Origin: an uncultured Ruminococcus sp.
GTDB taxonomy: Bacteria; Bacillota; Clostridia; Oscillospirales; Acutalibacteraceae
NCBI GenBank assembly: GCA_902762375.1
Contig: CACWNY010000020.1
Span: 1 to 64,000, forward strand
DNA: 64,000 nt
Reading direction: 5' to 3'
Part shown: in pieces, positions 51,958 through 61,384 of the stretch
Layout of the letters: every line of letters starts with the position of its first letter
Position numbering within the stretch: the first letter of the stretch is position 1
Notes under the pieces: generated by a model
The model's database searches: none
Told to the model about the DNA's origin: nothing
Seen by the model: only the letters and a program-made list of their open reading frames with translations
Program-made: the position numbers and the translations under genes

Positions 51958-52704
51958 ATGGGTCAAAAAGTAAATCCGCACGGTATGCGTGTAGGTATCA
52001 TCAAAGATTGGGACTCCCGTTGGTTTGCAGGCAAAAAGAACTTCGGCGACCAGTTGGTAGAAGACTACAATCTTCGTAAAACACTCAAGAAACAACTCTA
52101 TGCAACAGGTGTTCCCAAAATCGAAATCGAGCGTGACGCAACAAGAGTAAGAGTAAATATTCACTGTGCAAAGCCCGGTCTGGTCATCGGCAAACAGGGA
52201 AGCGAAATCGAAAAAATCCGTAAGCAGTGCGAAGCAATGCTGAATAAACCTGTCAATGTCAATGTTATCGAGGTAAAATCCCCCGACTTGGACGCACAGC
52301 TTGTGGCAGAAAATATTGCAAAACAGCTTGAGGACAGAATTTCTTTCCGTCGTGCGATGAAACAGTCTATCGGCAGAGCAATGAAGTTCGGAGCAAAAGG
52401 AATAAAGGTAATGTGTTCAGGTCGTCTGGGTGGTGCGGAAATTGCCCGTTCCGAAACCTACCACGAGGGAACAATTCCTCTTCAGACCTTGAGAGCAGAT
52501 ATAGATTACGGCTTTGCAGAGGCGGCTACCACATATGGTCGTATCGGTGTAAAAGTCTGGCTGTACAAAGGTGAGATACTCAATGTCAATACCAACAAGG
52601 CTTTTGAAAACAGTAACAGACGACAGAAAAACGACAGAAACGACAAAAATGAAAACAAAAAGCCCCGCAACAGAAAGCCCCGCAGAGAAGGAGGCAATAA
52701 ATAA
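51958..52704 (+). CDS. rpsC: Ribosomal protein S3
   Basis: 248 residues. Has the KH motif [12 protein letters not shown] and the mRNA-entry helicase surface. The C-terminal 30 residues are a charged Asn/Asp/Lys/Arg extension longer than in Bacillus. Overlaps rplP by one base (TAATG). Confidence 0.97.
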   Translation: MGQKVNPHGMRVGIIKDWDSRWFAGKKNFGDQLVEDYNLRKTLKKQLYATGVPKIEIERDATRVRVNIHCAKPGLVIGKQGSEIEKIRKQCEAMLNKPVNVNVIEVKSPDLDAQLVAENIAKQLEDRISFRRAMKQSIGRAMKFGAKGIKVMCSGRLGGAEIARSETYHEGTIPLQTLRADIDYGFAEAATTYGRIGVKVWLYKGEILNVNTNKAFENSNRRQKNDRNDKNENKKPRNRKPRREGGNK

Positions 52705-53126
52705 TGCTGTTACCTAAGCGTGTTAAATACAGAAGAGTACACAGAGGTCGTATGAAAGGTAAGGCGTATCGTGGAAACAAGGTAACTTACGGTGATTACG
52801 GTCTTCAGGCATTAGAGCCTTCATGGATTACTTCAAACCAGATAGAGGCTGCCCGTGTAGCAATGACAAGATATTGTAAGAGATTTGGTAAAGTATGGAT
52901 AAAGATTTTCCCTGACAAGCCGATTACCGAAAAACCTGCAGAAACCCGAATGGGTTCAGGTAAAGGTTCACCCGAATACTGGGTAGCTGTCGTCAAACCA
53001 GGCAGAGTAATGTTCGAGTTGGGCGGTGTTTCGGAAGAGATGGCAAGAGAGGCTATGCGTCTGGCTGCCAACAAGTTGCCCATCAAGTGTAAGTTTGTCA
53101 AGAAAGAAACGGAGGGTGAACAGTAA
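52704..53126 (+). CDS. rplP: Ribosomal protein L16
   Basis: 140 residues, [19 protein letters not shown] start. Binds near the A-site tRNA elbow. [19 protein letters not shown] is conserved. Coupled to rpsC and to rpmC by one-base overlaps. Confidence 0.98.
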   Translation: MLLPKRVKYRRVHRGRMKGKAYRGNKVTYGDYGLQALEPSWITSNQIEAARVAMTRYCKRFGKVWIKIFPDKPITEKPAETRMGSGKGSPEYWVAVVKPGRVMFELGGVSEEMAREAMRLAANKLPIKCKFVKKETEGEQ

Positions 53127-53326
53127 TGAAGGCTTCAGAATTGAGAGAGTTGTCCGTTGAAGAACTTCAGGGAAAACTCAAAAGTTTGAAAGAAGAACTC
53201 TTTAACCTTCGTTTCCAGTTGGCAATCAATCAGCTGGATAACCCTATGCGTATTAAAGCTGTCAAGAAAGACATCGCAAGAGTGCAGACCGTAATGACAG
53301 AGATGGAAAACAGCGAAAATGCGTAA
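53126..53326 (+). CDS. rpmC: Ribosomal protein L29
   Basis: 66 residues, two-helix protein at the tunnel exit: [18 protein letters not shown] and LFNLRFQLA. Starts in the rplP stop codon. Confidence 0.97.
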   Translation: MKASELRELSVEELQGKLKSLKEELFNLRFQLAINQLDNPMRIKAVKKDIARVQTVMTEMENSENA

Positions 53327-53345
53327 CTGAAGGAGGTTTTGAGTG

Positions 53346-53600
53346 ATGGAAAGAAACTTGAGAAAATCCAATGTCGGCAGAGTTGTCAGCAACAAGATGG
53401 ATAAGACAATCGTTGTTGCGATTGAAGACAGCGTAAAACACCCTTTGTACGGTAAGGTAGTCAAGAGAACAGCAAAACTGAAAGTTCATGACGAAAACAA
53501 CGAGTGCAATATCGGTGACAGAGTAAGAATTATGCAGACCCGTCCTCTTTCTAAAGACAAGAGATGGAGATTAGTCGAAATTATCGAAAAGGCGAAATAA
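53346..53600 (+). CDS. rpsQ: Ribosomal protein S17
   Basis: 84 residues, [21 protein letters not shown] start; 16S rRNA-binding assembly protein. ATG 53346 is 8 nt after AAGGAGG; the GTG at 53343 is too close. Confidence 0.97.
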   Translation: MERNLRKSNVGRVVSNKMDKTIVVAIEDSVKHPLYGKVVKRTAKLKVHDENNECNIGDRVRIMQTRPLSKDKRWRLVEIIEKAK

Positions 53601-53618
53601 TTAAAAGGAGGAATTACT

Positions 53619-53987
53619 GTGATTCAACAGCAGACCTACCTCAAGGTTGCCGACAATACGGGTGCAAAAGAACTGATGTGTATCCGTGTACTTGGCGGTA
53701 CAGGCAGAAGATATGCTAATATAGGCGATGTTGTCGTTGCGTCCGTCAAGAAAGCAGCACCCGGTGGCGTTGTCAAAAAAGGCGATGTAGTAAAAGCAGT
53801 TATTGTGCGTTCAGCAAAGGGCGTGCGTCGTGATGACGGAACATATATCCGTTTTGACGAAAACGCAGCCGTTATCATCAAAGAAGATAAAAACCCTAGA
53901 GGAACCCGTATTTTCGGGCCGGTAGCAAGAGAACTCAGAGATAAAGATTATATGAAAATTCTCAGCCTTGCACCCGAAGTTCTTTAA
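53619..53987 (+). CDS. rplN: Ribosomal protein L14
   Basis: 122 residues, [22 protein letters not shown] start, intersubunit bridge protein. GTG start with AAAGGAGG upstream. Confidence 0.98.
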   Translation: MIQQQTYLKVADNTGAKELMCIRVLGGTGRRYANIGDVVVASVKKAAPGGVVKKGDVVKAVIVRSAKGVRRDDGTYIRFDENAAVIIKEDKNPRGTRIFGPVARELRDKDYMKILSLAPEVL

Positions 53988-54002
53988 TGGAGGTGCTGAA
54001 AT

Positions 54003-54323
54003 ATGGCAAATAAGGTTCATGTCAAAACAGGCGATACCGTTGTAGTTATCAGCGGTAAGAGTAAGGGTAAAAAAGGTAAGGTAGTCGAAGTCAGCCCCAA
54101 AGAGGGTAAAGTCATTGTTGAAGGTGTCAACATGATTTCCAAACATGTCAAGCCCAAGAGAATGGGAGAAGCAGGCGGTATTGTCAAGGCAGAGAGTGCG
54201 ATGTATGCTTGTAAAGTACAGATAGTCTGTCCCCGTTGCAAGAAGGCTACCCGTATCGGTCACAAAATTAACGAAGACGGCACCAAAAACCGTATCTGCG
54301 TTAAATGTGGCGAAATTCTGTAA
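54003..54323 (+). CDS. rplX: Ribosomal protein L24
   Basis: 106 residues with the KOW motif ([16 protein letters not shown]); initiates 50S assembly. A C-terminal CPRCKK...CVKCGE pair of Cys motifs could bind zinc, as in some Firmicutes L24. Confidence 0.96.
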   Translation: MANKVHVKTGDTVVVISGKSKGKKGKVVEVSPKEGKVIVEGVNMISKHVKPKRMGEAGGIVKAESAMYACKVQIVCPRCKKATRIGHKINEDGTKNRICVKCGEIL

Positions 54324-54337
54324 GGAGGATATCCATC

Positions 54338-54877
54338 ATGGCAAGACTGAAAGACTTATATAAGAATGATGTTGCTCCTGCATTGATGAACAAATTCTCC
54401 TACAAGAGTGTCATGCAGATTCCGAAGATTGACAAAGTGGTTGTCAATGTTGGTGCAGGTGAAGCAAGAGAAAATGCAAAGGTAATTGATGCTATTCTCA
54501 GAGATTTGGCAGCAATTACAGGACAGAAAGCTCATGTTTGTCGTGCAAGAAAGTCCGTTGCAAACTTCAAACTCAGAGAGGGTATGCCCATCGGTGCAAA
54601 AGTTACTCTCAGAGGCGAAAGAATGTACGAATTTATCGACAGACTGTTCAATGTAGCTTTACCCCGTGTCCGTGACTTTCGTGGTATCAACGCCAACGGC
54701 TTTGACGGCAGAGGCAACTACAATATGGGTATCAAGGAACAACTCATTTTCCCTGAAATTGATTACGATAAGATAGATAAGGTAAGAGGTATGGACATTT
54801 GTTTTGTCACTACCGCAAACACTGACGAAGAGGCTCGTGAGTTGCTGAAACTTATGGGTGCTCCGTTTGCGAAATAA
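54338..54877 (+). CDS. rplE: Ribosomal protein L5
   Basis: 179 residues starting [12 protein letters not shown]; carries 5S rRNA. ATG 54338 is 9 nt after AAGGAGG; the longer frame from 54305 overlaps rplX. Confidence 0.97.
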   Translation: MARLKDLYKNDVAPALMNKFSYKSVMQIPKIDKVVVNVGAGEARENAKVIDAILRDLAAITGQKAHVCRARKSVANFKLREGMPIGAKVTLRGERMYEFIDRLFNVALPRVRDFRGINANGFDGRGNYNMGIKEQLIFPEIDYDKIDKVRGMDICFVTTANTDEEARELLKLMGAPFAK

Positions 54878-54889
54878 GGAGGGTTTTTC

Positions 54890-55075
54890 GTGGCTAAAAC
54901 AGCGATGAAAATGAAACAGCAGAGAACTCAGAAGTTCTCTACAAGGGAATACAACAGATGTAAAATCTGTGGCAGACCGCACGCTTATCTCCGCAAATAC
55001 GGAGTATGCCGTATCTGTTTCAGGGAACTGGCATATAAAGGCGAAATTCCCGGCGTAAAGAAAGCAAGCTGGTAA
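54890..55075 (+). CDS. rpsZ: Ribosomal protein S14, zinc-binding short type
   Basis: 61 residues with CKICG and CRICF zinc knuckles, the C+ form (S14Z) usual in Firmicutes. GTG start ([12 protein letters not shown]) after GGAGGG. Confidence 0.95.
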   Translation: MAKTAMKMKQQRTQKFSTREYNRCKICGRPHAYLRKYGVCRICFRELAYKGEIPGVKKASW

Positions 55076-55095
55076 ACGAGAAGGAGGTTAAACTT

Positions 55096-55494
55096 ATGCA
55101 GATTACAGACCCGATAGCAGATTTGCTCACAAGAATCCGTAATGCAAGTTCTGCGAAGCATGATTCTGTAGAGATTCCTGCTTCCAACATGAAAAAGGCA
55201 ATATGTCAGATTTTGCTTGACGAAGGCTACATCAAGGATTTCAAGGTAGTCGATGACGGCAAGCAGGGTGTCATCACCGTTAAGTTAAGATATCTTGAGG
55301 GTAAGAAACCCGTTATCACAGGCTTGAGAAGAGTTTCTAAGCCCGGTTTAAGAAGATACAGCAATGTTGAGGATATGCCCAAAGTCATCAAAGGACTTGG
55401 TGTGGCTATCGTTTCCACATCAAAGGGCGTTATGACAGACCGTCAGGCACGCAAAGAGAATGTCGGCGGAGAAGTCCTTGCATTTGTATGGTAA
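55096..55494 (+). CDS. rpsH: Ribosomal protein S8
   Basis: 132 residues, [17 protein letters not shown] start and [13 protein letters not shown] near the end. Central-domain 30S assembly protein; represses the spc operon in E. coli. AAGGAGG upstream. Confidence 0.97.
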   Translation: MQITDPIADLLTRIRNASSAKHDSVEIPASNMKKAICQILLDEGYIKDFKVVDDGKQGVITVKLRYLEGKKPVITGLRRVSKPGLRRYSNVEDMPKVIKGLGVAIVSTSKGVMTDRQARKENVGGEVLAFVW

Positions 55495-55514
55495 GAGAAA
55501 GGTAGGTGCGAGAG

Positions 55515-56096
55515 TTGGCTGAAACAGAAATCAAATTATCTCGAATTGGAAGAAAACCTGTAAATATTCCCGCCGGAGTAGAAGCGAAATTCGAAAACGG
55601 CGTATTGACTGTAAAAGGTCCTAAAGGAACACTGACACTCAATGTCAACCCCAACATGATTGTTGAGGTTAATGCAACCGAAATCGCAATCAAGGTTCCC
55701 GAAGATAAATCCCCTAAGGCAATCAAGAAAAACAGAGCGTTACACGGTCTTACCCGTTCACTGGTTGCCAACATGGTAACAGGTGTTACACAGGGCTATC
55801 AGAAGAAACTGGAAGTCAAGGGTGTCGGTTACCGTGTACAGAAAAAGGGTAAGGACTTGGTCATGAACTTGGGTTATTCCCATCAGGTTATCGTCAGCGA
55901 TACAGACGATATCAAAATCGAAGCTCCAGACCCCAACACCATTCTCATTACGGGTATTGACAAGCAGAAAGTCGGTCAGTTTGCTGCGGAAGTAAGAGAA
56001 AAGCGTCCCCCTGAACCGTATAAAGGCAAAGGTATCAAGTATGCTGATGAAGTTATCCATCGTAAAGAGGGTAAAGCAGGCAAGGGTAAAAAATAA
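55515..56096 (+). CDS. rplF: Ribosomal protein L6
   Basis: 193 residues including LSRIGRKPVNIPAGVE and the C-terminal PEPYKGKGIKYADEVI. TTG 55515 (11 nt after AAAGG) is preferred to GTG 55506, which lies only 2 nt beyond it; the difference is three residues. Confidence 0.93.
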   Translation: MAETEIKLSRIGRKPVNIPAGVEAKFENGVLTVKGPKGTLTLNVNPNMIVEVNATEIAIKVPEDKSPKAIKKNRALHGLTRSLVANMVTGVTQGYQKKLEVKGVGYRVQKKGKDLVMNLGYSHQVIVSDTDDIKIEAPDPNTILITGIDKQKVGQFAAEVREKRPPEPYKGKGIKYADEVIHRKEGKAGKGKK

Positions 56097-56112
56097 TTAA
56101 GGAGTGAAACAT

Positions 56113-56463
56113 ATGGTATCAAAGGCAGATAAAAACGAGTCCCGTTTAAAGCGTCACAAAAGAGTGCGTGCTAAAGTCAGCGGTACGGCAGAATGCCCCC
56201 GTCTTAATGTGTTCCGCTCTAACAAGAATATTTATGCTCAGATTATTGACGATGTAACAGGTGTCACACTGGTTTCGGCATCATCTCTGGACATGGAAAA
56301 CGGTTCTAATAAGGAAGCAGCATTCAAAGTTGGCGAGGCTATCGCAAAGAAAGCCATCGACAAGGGAATTGACAAGGTCGTTTTCGACCGTGGCGGTTAT
56401 ATTTATCATGGTCGTGTCAAGGAATTGGCAGAGGGTGCCCGTCAGGGCGGTCTTAAATTCTGA
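56113..56463 (+). CDS. rplR: Ribosomal protein L18
   Basis: 116 residues; binds 5S rRNA with L5. [26 protein letters not shown] is conserved. ATG 56113 is 8 nt after AAGGAG. Confidence 0.97.
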   Translation: MVSKADKNESRLKRHKRVRAKVSGTAECPRLNVFRSNKNIYAQIIDDVTGVTLVSASSLDMENGSNKEAAFKVGEAIAKKAIDKGIDKVVFDRGGYIYHGRVKELAEGARQGGLKF

Positions 56464-56480
56464 TAAAGGAGGAAATGACT

Positions 56481-56978
56481 TTGGCTATTATTGACGCATC
56501 AACTTTAGATTTACAGGAAAGAGTAGTCACCATCAACCGTGTATCTAAAACGGTAAAAGGTGGACGAATTTTCAAATTTGCCGCACTGGTTGTTGTCGGT
56601 GACGGTAACGGCACAGTAGGTTTCGGTATCGGTAAAGCAGGCGAAGTTCCTGACGCAATCCGCAAGGGTATTGAAGACGCTAAGAAAAATCTTATCAAGG
56701 TTTCTCTTAAAGGTACAACAATCCCTCACGAAGTTATCGGTGAGTTCGGAGCAGGCAGAGTACTCATGAAACCCGCTGCACCAGGTACAGGAGTTATCGC
56801 AGGCGGTCCTGTCCGTGCGGTAATCGAAGTAGTCGGTATCAAAGATATCAGAACAAAGGCTTTGCGTTCCAACAATCCTTGCAATGTTGTCCGTGCAACA
56901 CTTGAGGGACTGGCTTCGTTGCGTAATGCTGAAGAAATTGCTGCAATTCGTGGCAAATCCGTAAAAGAGATTTTATAA
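56481..56978 (+). CDS. rpsE: Ribosomal protein S5
   Basis: 165 residues with [23 protein letters not shown]-type dsRNA-binding fold and [18 protein letters not shown] 56481 (MAIID) is 8 nt after AAAGGAGG; ATG 56475 is only 2 nt away. Confidence 0.95.
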   Translation: MAIIDASTLDLQERVVTINRVSKTVKGGRIFKFAALVVVGDGNGTVGFGIGKAGEVPDAIRKGIEDAKKNLIKVSLKGTTIPHEVIGEFGAGRVLMKPAAPGTGVIAGGPVRAVIEVVGIKDIRTKALRSNNPCNVVRATLEGLASLRNAEEIAAIRGKSVKEIL

Positions 56979-56993
56979 CAGGAGGGCAGCAAG

Positions 56994-57173
56994 ATGGCAA
57001 ATGTAACTATCAAACTGGTAAAAAGTCTTATCGGCAGTAAAAAAGACCAAATTGCAACAGCCCACGCACTTGGTTTAAAGAAAATCGGCGATGTTACTAC
57101 ACAACCCGATAATGCACAGACCAAAGGTAAGGTGGCAAAAATCACACATCTTATCGAGGTAAGCGAAGCGTAA
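56994..57173 (+). CDS. rpmD: Ribosomal protein L30
   Basis: 59 residues: [19 protein letters not shown], then ALGLKKIGD and [12 protein letters not shown]. Short, but it sits in its usual rpsE-rpmD-rplO place with GGAGGG upstream. Confidence 0.95.
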   Translation: MANVTIKLVKSLIGSKKDQIATAHALGLKKIGDVTTQPDNAQTKGKVAKITHLIEVSEA

Positions 57174-57190
57174 TCAAGGAGGTGCTACAA

Positions 57191-57631
57191 ATGAAATTGC
57201 ATGAACTTTCACCCGCACAGAAACGAAAAGAAGTCAAGCGTGTCGGCAGAGGACACGGTTCAGGACAGGGAAAGACAGCAGGCAAAGGTCATAAAGGTCA
57301 GAAAGCCCGTTCAGGCGGTAGTATCAGACCCGGCTTTGAAGGCGGACAGATGCCCATGCAGAGAAGACTTCCCAAAAGAGGATTTAACAACATTTTTGCT
57401 AAAACAGTAGTTTGTGTCAACATAGGCTCTCTGGAGAAGAAATTTGAAGACGGTGCTGTTGTTGATGTACAGGCACTCAAAGAGGCAGGACTGGTTAAAA
57501 ATTCTTTTGACGCTGTAAAGATTTTGGGTAACGGAAATCTGACAAAGAAGTTGGAAGTTAAGGTGAATGCCTTTTCCGCATCTGCAAAAGAGAAAATTGA
57601 AACAGCAGGCGGAAAGACTGAGGTGGTTTAA
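57191..57631 (+). CDS. rplO: Ribosomal protein L15
   Basis: 146 residues: [25 protein letters not shown]-type basic N-terminus, with [18 protein letters not shown] 57191 is 8 nt after AAGGAGG. Its stop is immediately followed by the secY start. Confidence 0.97.
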   Translation: MKLHELSPAQKRKEVKRVGRGHGSGQGKTAGKGHKGQKARSGGSIRPGFEGGQMPMQRRLPKRGFNNIFAKTVVCVNIGSLEKKFEDGAVVDVQALKEAGLVKNSFDAVKILGNGNLTKKLEVKVNAFSASAKEKIETAGGKTEVV

Positions 57632-58942
57632 TTGCTGAAGATAATTCGCAATGCGTGGAAGGTTCCCGACCTCAGAAAAAAATTATTTTTTACATTGATG
57701 ATTATTGTTGTATTCAGAATTGGTTCGGTAATTCCCGTACCTTTTCTGGATATGGAAGCACTGCGTGAAGCGATGAGTAAGCTGACTTCTGTAGAAAGCG
57801 GTTCGATGTTTGCTTATCTGGACACACTTTCAGGTGGTGCTTTTTCGAACGCAACACTGTTCGCTATGGGTGTCACACCCTACATCAACAGTTCCATTAT
57901 CATACAGTTATTGACGGTTGCCATTCCCGCACTGGAAAGACTTTCCAAAGAGGGTGAAGAGGGCAGAAAGAAACTGGCTACCATTACCCGTTATGTCACG
58001 GTAGGTCTTGGTTTAATTCAGGGTATTGCTTACTTTATTTTCCTCAAGAGAAGTAATGTTCTGGAATATAGCAATGGGTTTGATTTCTGGTTCTCGGCAG
58101 TGGTTATCGTATTGGTATTCACCGCAGGTACGGCTTTGATGATGTGGCTTGGCGAACAAATCAACCAGTATGGTATCGGCAATGGTATTTCTATTCTGTT
58201 GTTTGCTGGTATCGTAGCAAGATTTCCGCTTATTGTCACCCAGATTACGCAGTTCTGGAATATGGCAATGCAGGGCGATACAAGATATTTTGTATTTGTA
58301 CCTTTGTTTGTGGTTATCTTTCTGGCAGTTATGTGGGTTATCGTTTTTATGCAAGATGCAGAAAGAAGAATACCCATTCAATATGCAAAAAGAGTTGTCG
58401 GCAGAAAGATGTATGGTGGTCAGAGCAGTTACTTGCCCATTAAGGTAAGTTTAGGTGGTGTACTCCCTATCATTTTCGCAAGTTCAATTCTTTCAATTCC
58501 CAGTACATTACAGTTGTTCTTCCCGAATATGTCGGGTTGGTTCAAGAGTTTCGTGGAACTTTTCTCCCAGAAAGGCTGGCTGTATCCTGTACTGTATTTT
58601 ATACTGATTATCATGTTTGCTTATTTTTATACATCTATTCAGTATAATCCCATCGAGATGGCAAATAATCTTCGTCAGAACAATGGTACGATTCCCGGTT
58701 ACCGTCCGGGCAAACCCACTACCGAATTTATCGCAAAGATACTCTCCAGAATTACGCTTATTGGTGCATTGTTCTTAGCCGTTATCGCAATTCTTCCGAT
58801 TATTTACGGTAACTTGACGGGTATGTCTGCAATGTCATTGGGCGGAACTTCAATTATTATCGTTGTCGGCGTTTGTCTGGAAACAGTGAAACAAATGGAA
58901 TCACAGATGATGATGCGTCATTACAAAGGATTCCTTGATTAA
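57632..58942 (+). CDS. secY: Protein translocase channel subunit SecY
   Basis: 436 residues, ten membrane helices. Forms the SecYEG pore used by the secreted proteins of this window. PFLDMEALREAM, the plug region GGAFSNATLFAMGVTPYINSSI and LEQ-type loop QYAKRVVGRKMYGGQSSYLP are conserved. TTG start (57632) directly after the rplO TAA. Confidence 0.97.
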   Translation: MLKIIRNAWKVPDLRKKLFFTLMIIVVFRIGSVIPVPFLDMEALREAMSKLTSVESGSMFAYLDTLSGGAFSNATLFAMGVTPYINSSIIIQLLTVAIPALERLSKEGEEGRKKLATITRYVTVGLGLIQGIAYFIFLKRSNVLEYSNGFDFWFSAVVIVLVFTAGTALMMWLGEQINQYGIGNGISILLFAGIVARFPLIVTQITQFWNMAMQGDTRYFVFVPLFVVIFLAVMWVIVFMQDAERRIPIQYAKRVVGRKMYGGQSSYLPIKVSLGGVLPIIFASSILSIPSTLQLFFPNMSGWFKSFVELFSQKGWLYPVLYFILIIMFAYFYTSIQYNPIEMANNLRQNNGTIPGYRPGKPTTEFIAKILSRITLIGALFLAVIAILPIIYGNLTGMSAMSLGGTSIIIVVGVCLETVKQMESQMMMRHYKGFLD

Positions 58943-58958
58943 TATTGGAGGTATTCTC

Positions 58959-59591
58959 ATGAACATTATTTTATTAGGTGCTCCAGGTGCAGGAAAAGGC
59001 ACTCAGGCGGAGAAAATTTGCGAATTTCTGAACATTCCCACGATTTCTACGGGTAACATTATCCGTGCAGCGTTGAAAAACGGCACTGAAATGGGTCTGA
59101 AAGCAAAGTCCTATATGGACGCTGGTCAGTTAGTTCCTGATGATGTAGTTATCGGCATTATCAAGGAAAGACTGGCAGAAAGTGACTGTCAGAACGGCTT
59201 TATTCTGGACGGTTTCCCCAGAACCATTCCTCAGGCTGAGGCACTGGACAACATGGGTGTTGAAATCAACAAGGTCATTGATATTGAAGTGGCTGATGAA
59301 AACATCGTCAAGAGAATGTCCGGTCGCCGTGTTTGTGAAAAGTGTGGTGCAAGCTATCACCTTGAGTACAAAAAGCCCGACAAAGAAGGCATTTGTAACC
59401 TTTGCACAGGCACCCTTGTTCAACGCAAGGACGACCACCCCGATACCGTTCTTTCCAGACTGAAAGTCTATCACGAAGAAACCGAACCCCTCAAAGATTA
59501 CTATGCTAAACAAGGCAAACTCACCATCGTAGAGGGTCAGGAAGAAGTAGCGGATACAACCGCATTGGTATTCAAGGCATTAGAGGACTAA
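58959..59591 (+). CDS. adk: Adenylate kinase
   Basis: 210 residues. Interconverts AMP, ATP and ADP. P-loop LLGAPGAGKGTQA (5-17), DGFPRTIPQA, and a zinc-binding lid with CEKCG and CNLC. ATG 58959 is 7 nt after GGAGG; the frame from 58935 overlaps secY. secY-adk-map is the standard Firmicutes order. Confidence 0.98.
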   Translation: MNIILLGAPGAGKGTQAEKICEFLNIPTISTGNIIRAALKNGTEMGLKAKSYMDAGQLVPDDVVIGIIKERLAESDCQNGFILDGFPRTIPQAEALDNMGVEINKVIDIEVADENIVKRMSGRRVCEKCGASYHLEYKKPDKEGICNLCTGTLVQRKDDHPDTVLSRLKVYHEETEPLKDYYAKQGKLTIVEGQEEVADTTALVFKALED

Positions 59592-59595
59592 TGTA

Positions 59596-60351
59596 ATGAT
59601 TTCCGTAAAGACAAATCGTGAATTGGCTTTGATGAAAGAAGCGTGCCGAATTTCGGCAAATGCACTTAAAGTGGCAGGTCAGGCGATTGAACCTGGTATA
59701 TCCACTAAGGAAATTGATGATATTGTCCGCAAATATATCCAAAAACAGGGTGCGACACCCTCGTTTTTGGGATATGGCGGATTTCCTGCAAGTGCATGTA
59801 TCTCAGTAAATCATGTGGTTATCCATGGCATACCCAGTAAAAAACAGAAGTTAAAGAATGGCGATATTGTCAGTGTTGATGTCGGTGCATTTATTAACGG
59901 CTTTCACGGTGACAATGCCTATACTTTTGCTTGCGGAGAGATTTCCAAAGAAGCTCAGGCATTGCTTGACGCTACCAAAGAAAGTCTGTATCAAGGCATA
60001 GCACAGGCAAAGGCAGGCAACAGAATAGGCGATATCGGTCATGCCGTTCAGGAGTATGCCGAAAGTCGCAGTTACTCGGTGGTACGAGATTTTGTCGGTC
60101 ACGGAGTAGGTGCGAAGTTACACGAAGACCCCAGTGTTCCGAATTACGGGAAAGCGGGCAGAGGTGTAAGACTTGTTTCAGGTATGGTAATTGCCATAGA
60201 ACCGATGATTACCGCAGGTGGTTATCAGGTGAAGGTACTTGATGACGACTGGACGACGGTCACAGCGGACGGGTCATTAGCGGCACATTTTGAACACACA
60301 GTTGCAATTACCCCAGACGGTCCTGTTATTATGACAATTCCCGATATTTAA
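59596..60351 (+). CDS. map: Methionine aminopeptidase, type I
   Basis: 251 residues. Removes the initiator Met. Metal ligands are visible at Asp 95 (SVDVGAF), Asp 106 (HGDNAYTF), His in FVGHGVG, Glu in AIEPM and Glu in FEHTVAI. Starts 4 nt after the adk stop. MPR copy 19 begins at its stop codon and separates it from the next ribosomal-operon gene. Confidence 0.97.
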   Translation: MISVKTNRELALMKEACRISANALKVAGQAIEPGISTKEIDDIVRKYIQKQGATPSFLGYGGFPASACISVNHVVIHGIPSKKQKLKNGDIVSVDVGAFINGFHGDNAYTFACGEISKEAQALLDATKESLYQGIAQAKAGNRIGDIGHAVQEYAESRSYSVVRDFVGHGVGAKLHEDPSVPNYGKAGRGVRLVSGMVIAIEPMITAGGYQVKVLDDDWTTVTADGSLAAHFEHTVAITPDGPVIMTIPDI

Positions 60352-60648
60352 AGGCTTTGCCAAGTTAAGGGCTTTGCCTATGTTAAGGGCTTCGCCCTTA
60401 ACAATCCCATCAGGGGCTTCGCCCCTGAACCCCACGAACTTTTTGAAAAAAGTTCGACAAAAACTTTTCTGGCTCACTTCGTTCGGACTTTTCACTAAGT
60501 GTTAGCGGTGAAACTTGAAAGTTTTTTGTCCACTTTTTGAGGGAAGAGTGGGCGGGGTTAAGGGGTTGGGAACACAGACACTGTGCGGCAGCCCCTTAGC
60601 AGGATTTTAAAGGGTTGGGAACACAGACACTGTGCGGCAGCCCTTTAA
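60352..60648. repeat. MPR copy 19 (full, with two identical loop insertions), inside the ribosomal operon
   Basis: The left edge repeats AAGGGCTTTGCC-like half-units. Then come P3, P2 (CAGGGGC/GCCCCTG), P1 (CGAACTTT/AAAGTTCG), centre GGCTCACTTCGTTCGG, and a right arm in which P2 (AAGGGG...CCCCTT) and P3 (AAAGGG...CCCTTT) both carry the same 26-nt loop starting TTGGGAACACAGACACTGTG. P1 of this arm is degenerate. Confidence 0.85.
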
Positions 60649-60668
60649 CACAGAAAGGTAAAGGAATT

Positions 60669-60950
60669 ATGAAAGCAGGACAGATAGTGCAGGCTCTGGC
60701 AGGCAGAGATAAAGACAGATTTTTTGTGGTAACACACACAGACGGCAAATATGTAATGCTTTGTGACGGCAAAACAAGACCTGTCGATAAACCAAAGAAA
60801 AAGAAAATTATCCATGTTCAAGAAACACAACACTTCGTTTCTTTGGAAGAAGTCCTGACCAACAAAGCGTTCCGAAAAGTTTTACATCAGTTCAATTATC
60901 CTAAGCAACACCCTAAGGAGGAAATCAGTTTATGTCCAAACAAGATGTAA
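60669..60950 (+). CDS. KOW-domain RNA-binding protein (L14e-like)
   Basis: 93 residues. The N-terminal [20 protein letters not shown] is a KOW/SH3-like motif of the L14e-type proteins found between map and infA in Clostridia. The role is unknown but probably ribosome-linked. ATG 60669 has AAGGTAAAGG upstream; a longer frame from 60615 would start in MPR copy 19. Overlaps infA by 19 bases. Confidence 0.82.
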   Translation: MKAGQIVQALAGRDKDRFFVVTHTDGKYVMLCDGKTRPVDKPKKKKIIHVQETQHFVSLEEVLTNKAFRKVLHQFNYPKQHPKEEISLCPNKM

Positions 60951-61150
60951 TCGAAATTGAGGGTATCGTCACAGAGGCTTTACCGAATGCACAATTCAAG
61001 GTAGAACTCAAAAACGGTCATGTTATTCTGGCTCATATTTCAGGCAAGTTGCGTATGAATTTCATTCGTATTCTTCCCGGCGATAAAGTCACGGTGGAAA
61101 TGTCACCGTATGACCTCACCAGAGGCAGAATTACATGGCGTAGTAAATAA
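60932..61150 (+). CDS. infA: Translation initiation factor IF-1
   Basis: 72 residues of one S1/OB domain: [39 protein letters not shown]. Binds the 30S A site during initiation. AAGGAGG lies within the preceding gene. Usual place before rpmJ. Confidence 0.98.
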   Translation: MSKQDVIEIEGIVTEALPNAQFKVELKNGHVILAHISGKLRMNFIRILPGDKVTVEMSPYDLTRGRITWRSK

Positions 61151-61192
61151 TATATCTCTATTGATTGTTTCTAAGAAAGGAATGATTATACA

Positions 61193-61306
61193 ATGAAAGT
61201 CAGACCTTCAGTTAAAAAAATCTGCGATAAATGTAAGGTTATCAAGCGTAAGGGTAAGGTAATGGTTATCTGCGAAAACCCTAAACACAAACAGCGTCAG
61301 GGCTGA
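61193..61306 (+). CDS. rpmJ: Ribosomal protein L36
   Basis: 37 residues, [20 protein letters not shown], with Cys 11, Cys 14, Cys 27 and His 32 as zinc ligands (C+ form). AAAGGA upstream. Between infA and the internal promoter. Confidence 0.97.
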   Translation: MKVRPSVKKICDKCKVIKRKGKVMVICENPKHKQRQG

Positions 61307-61316
61307 TAAAAAAGCA

Positions 61317-61345
61317 TTGACAAATTACCAGAAATATACTATAAT
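61317..61345 (+). promoter_or_regulatory. Consensus promoter for rpsM-rpsK-rpsD-rpoA-rplQ
   Basis: Perfect TTGACA (61317-61322), 17 bp, perfect TATAAT (61340-61345), 40 bp before rpsM. Confidence 0.85.
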
Positions 61346-61384
61346 CAAAATATTGACTAATTCTAAATGGAGGTGCGACATAAT

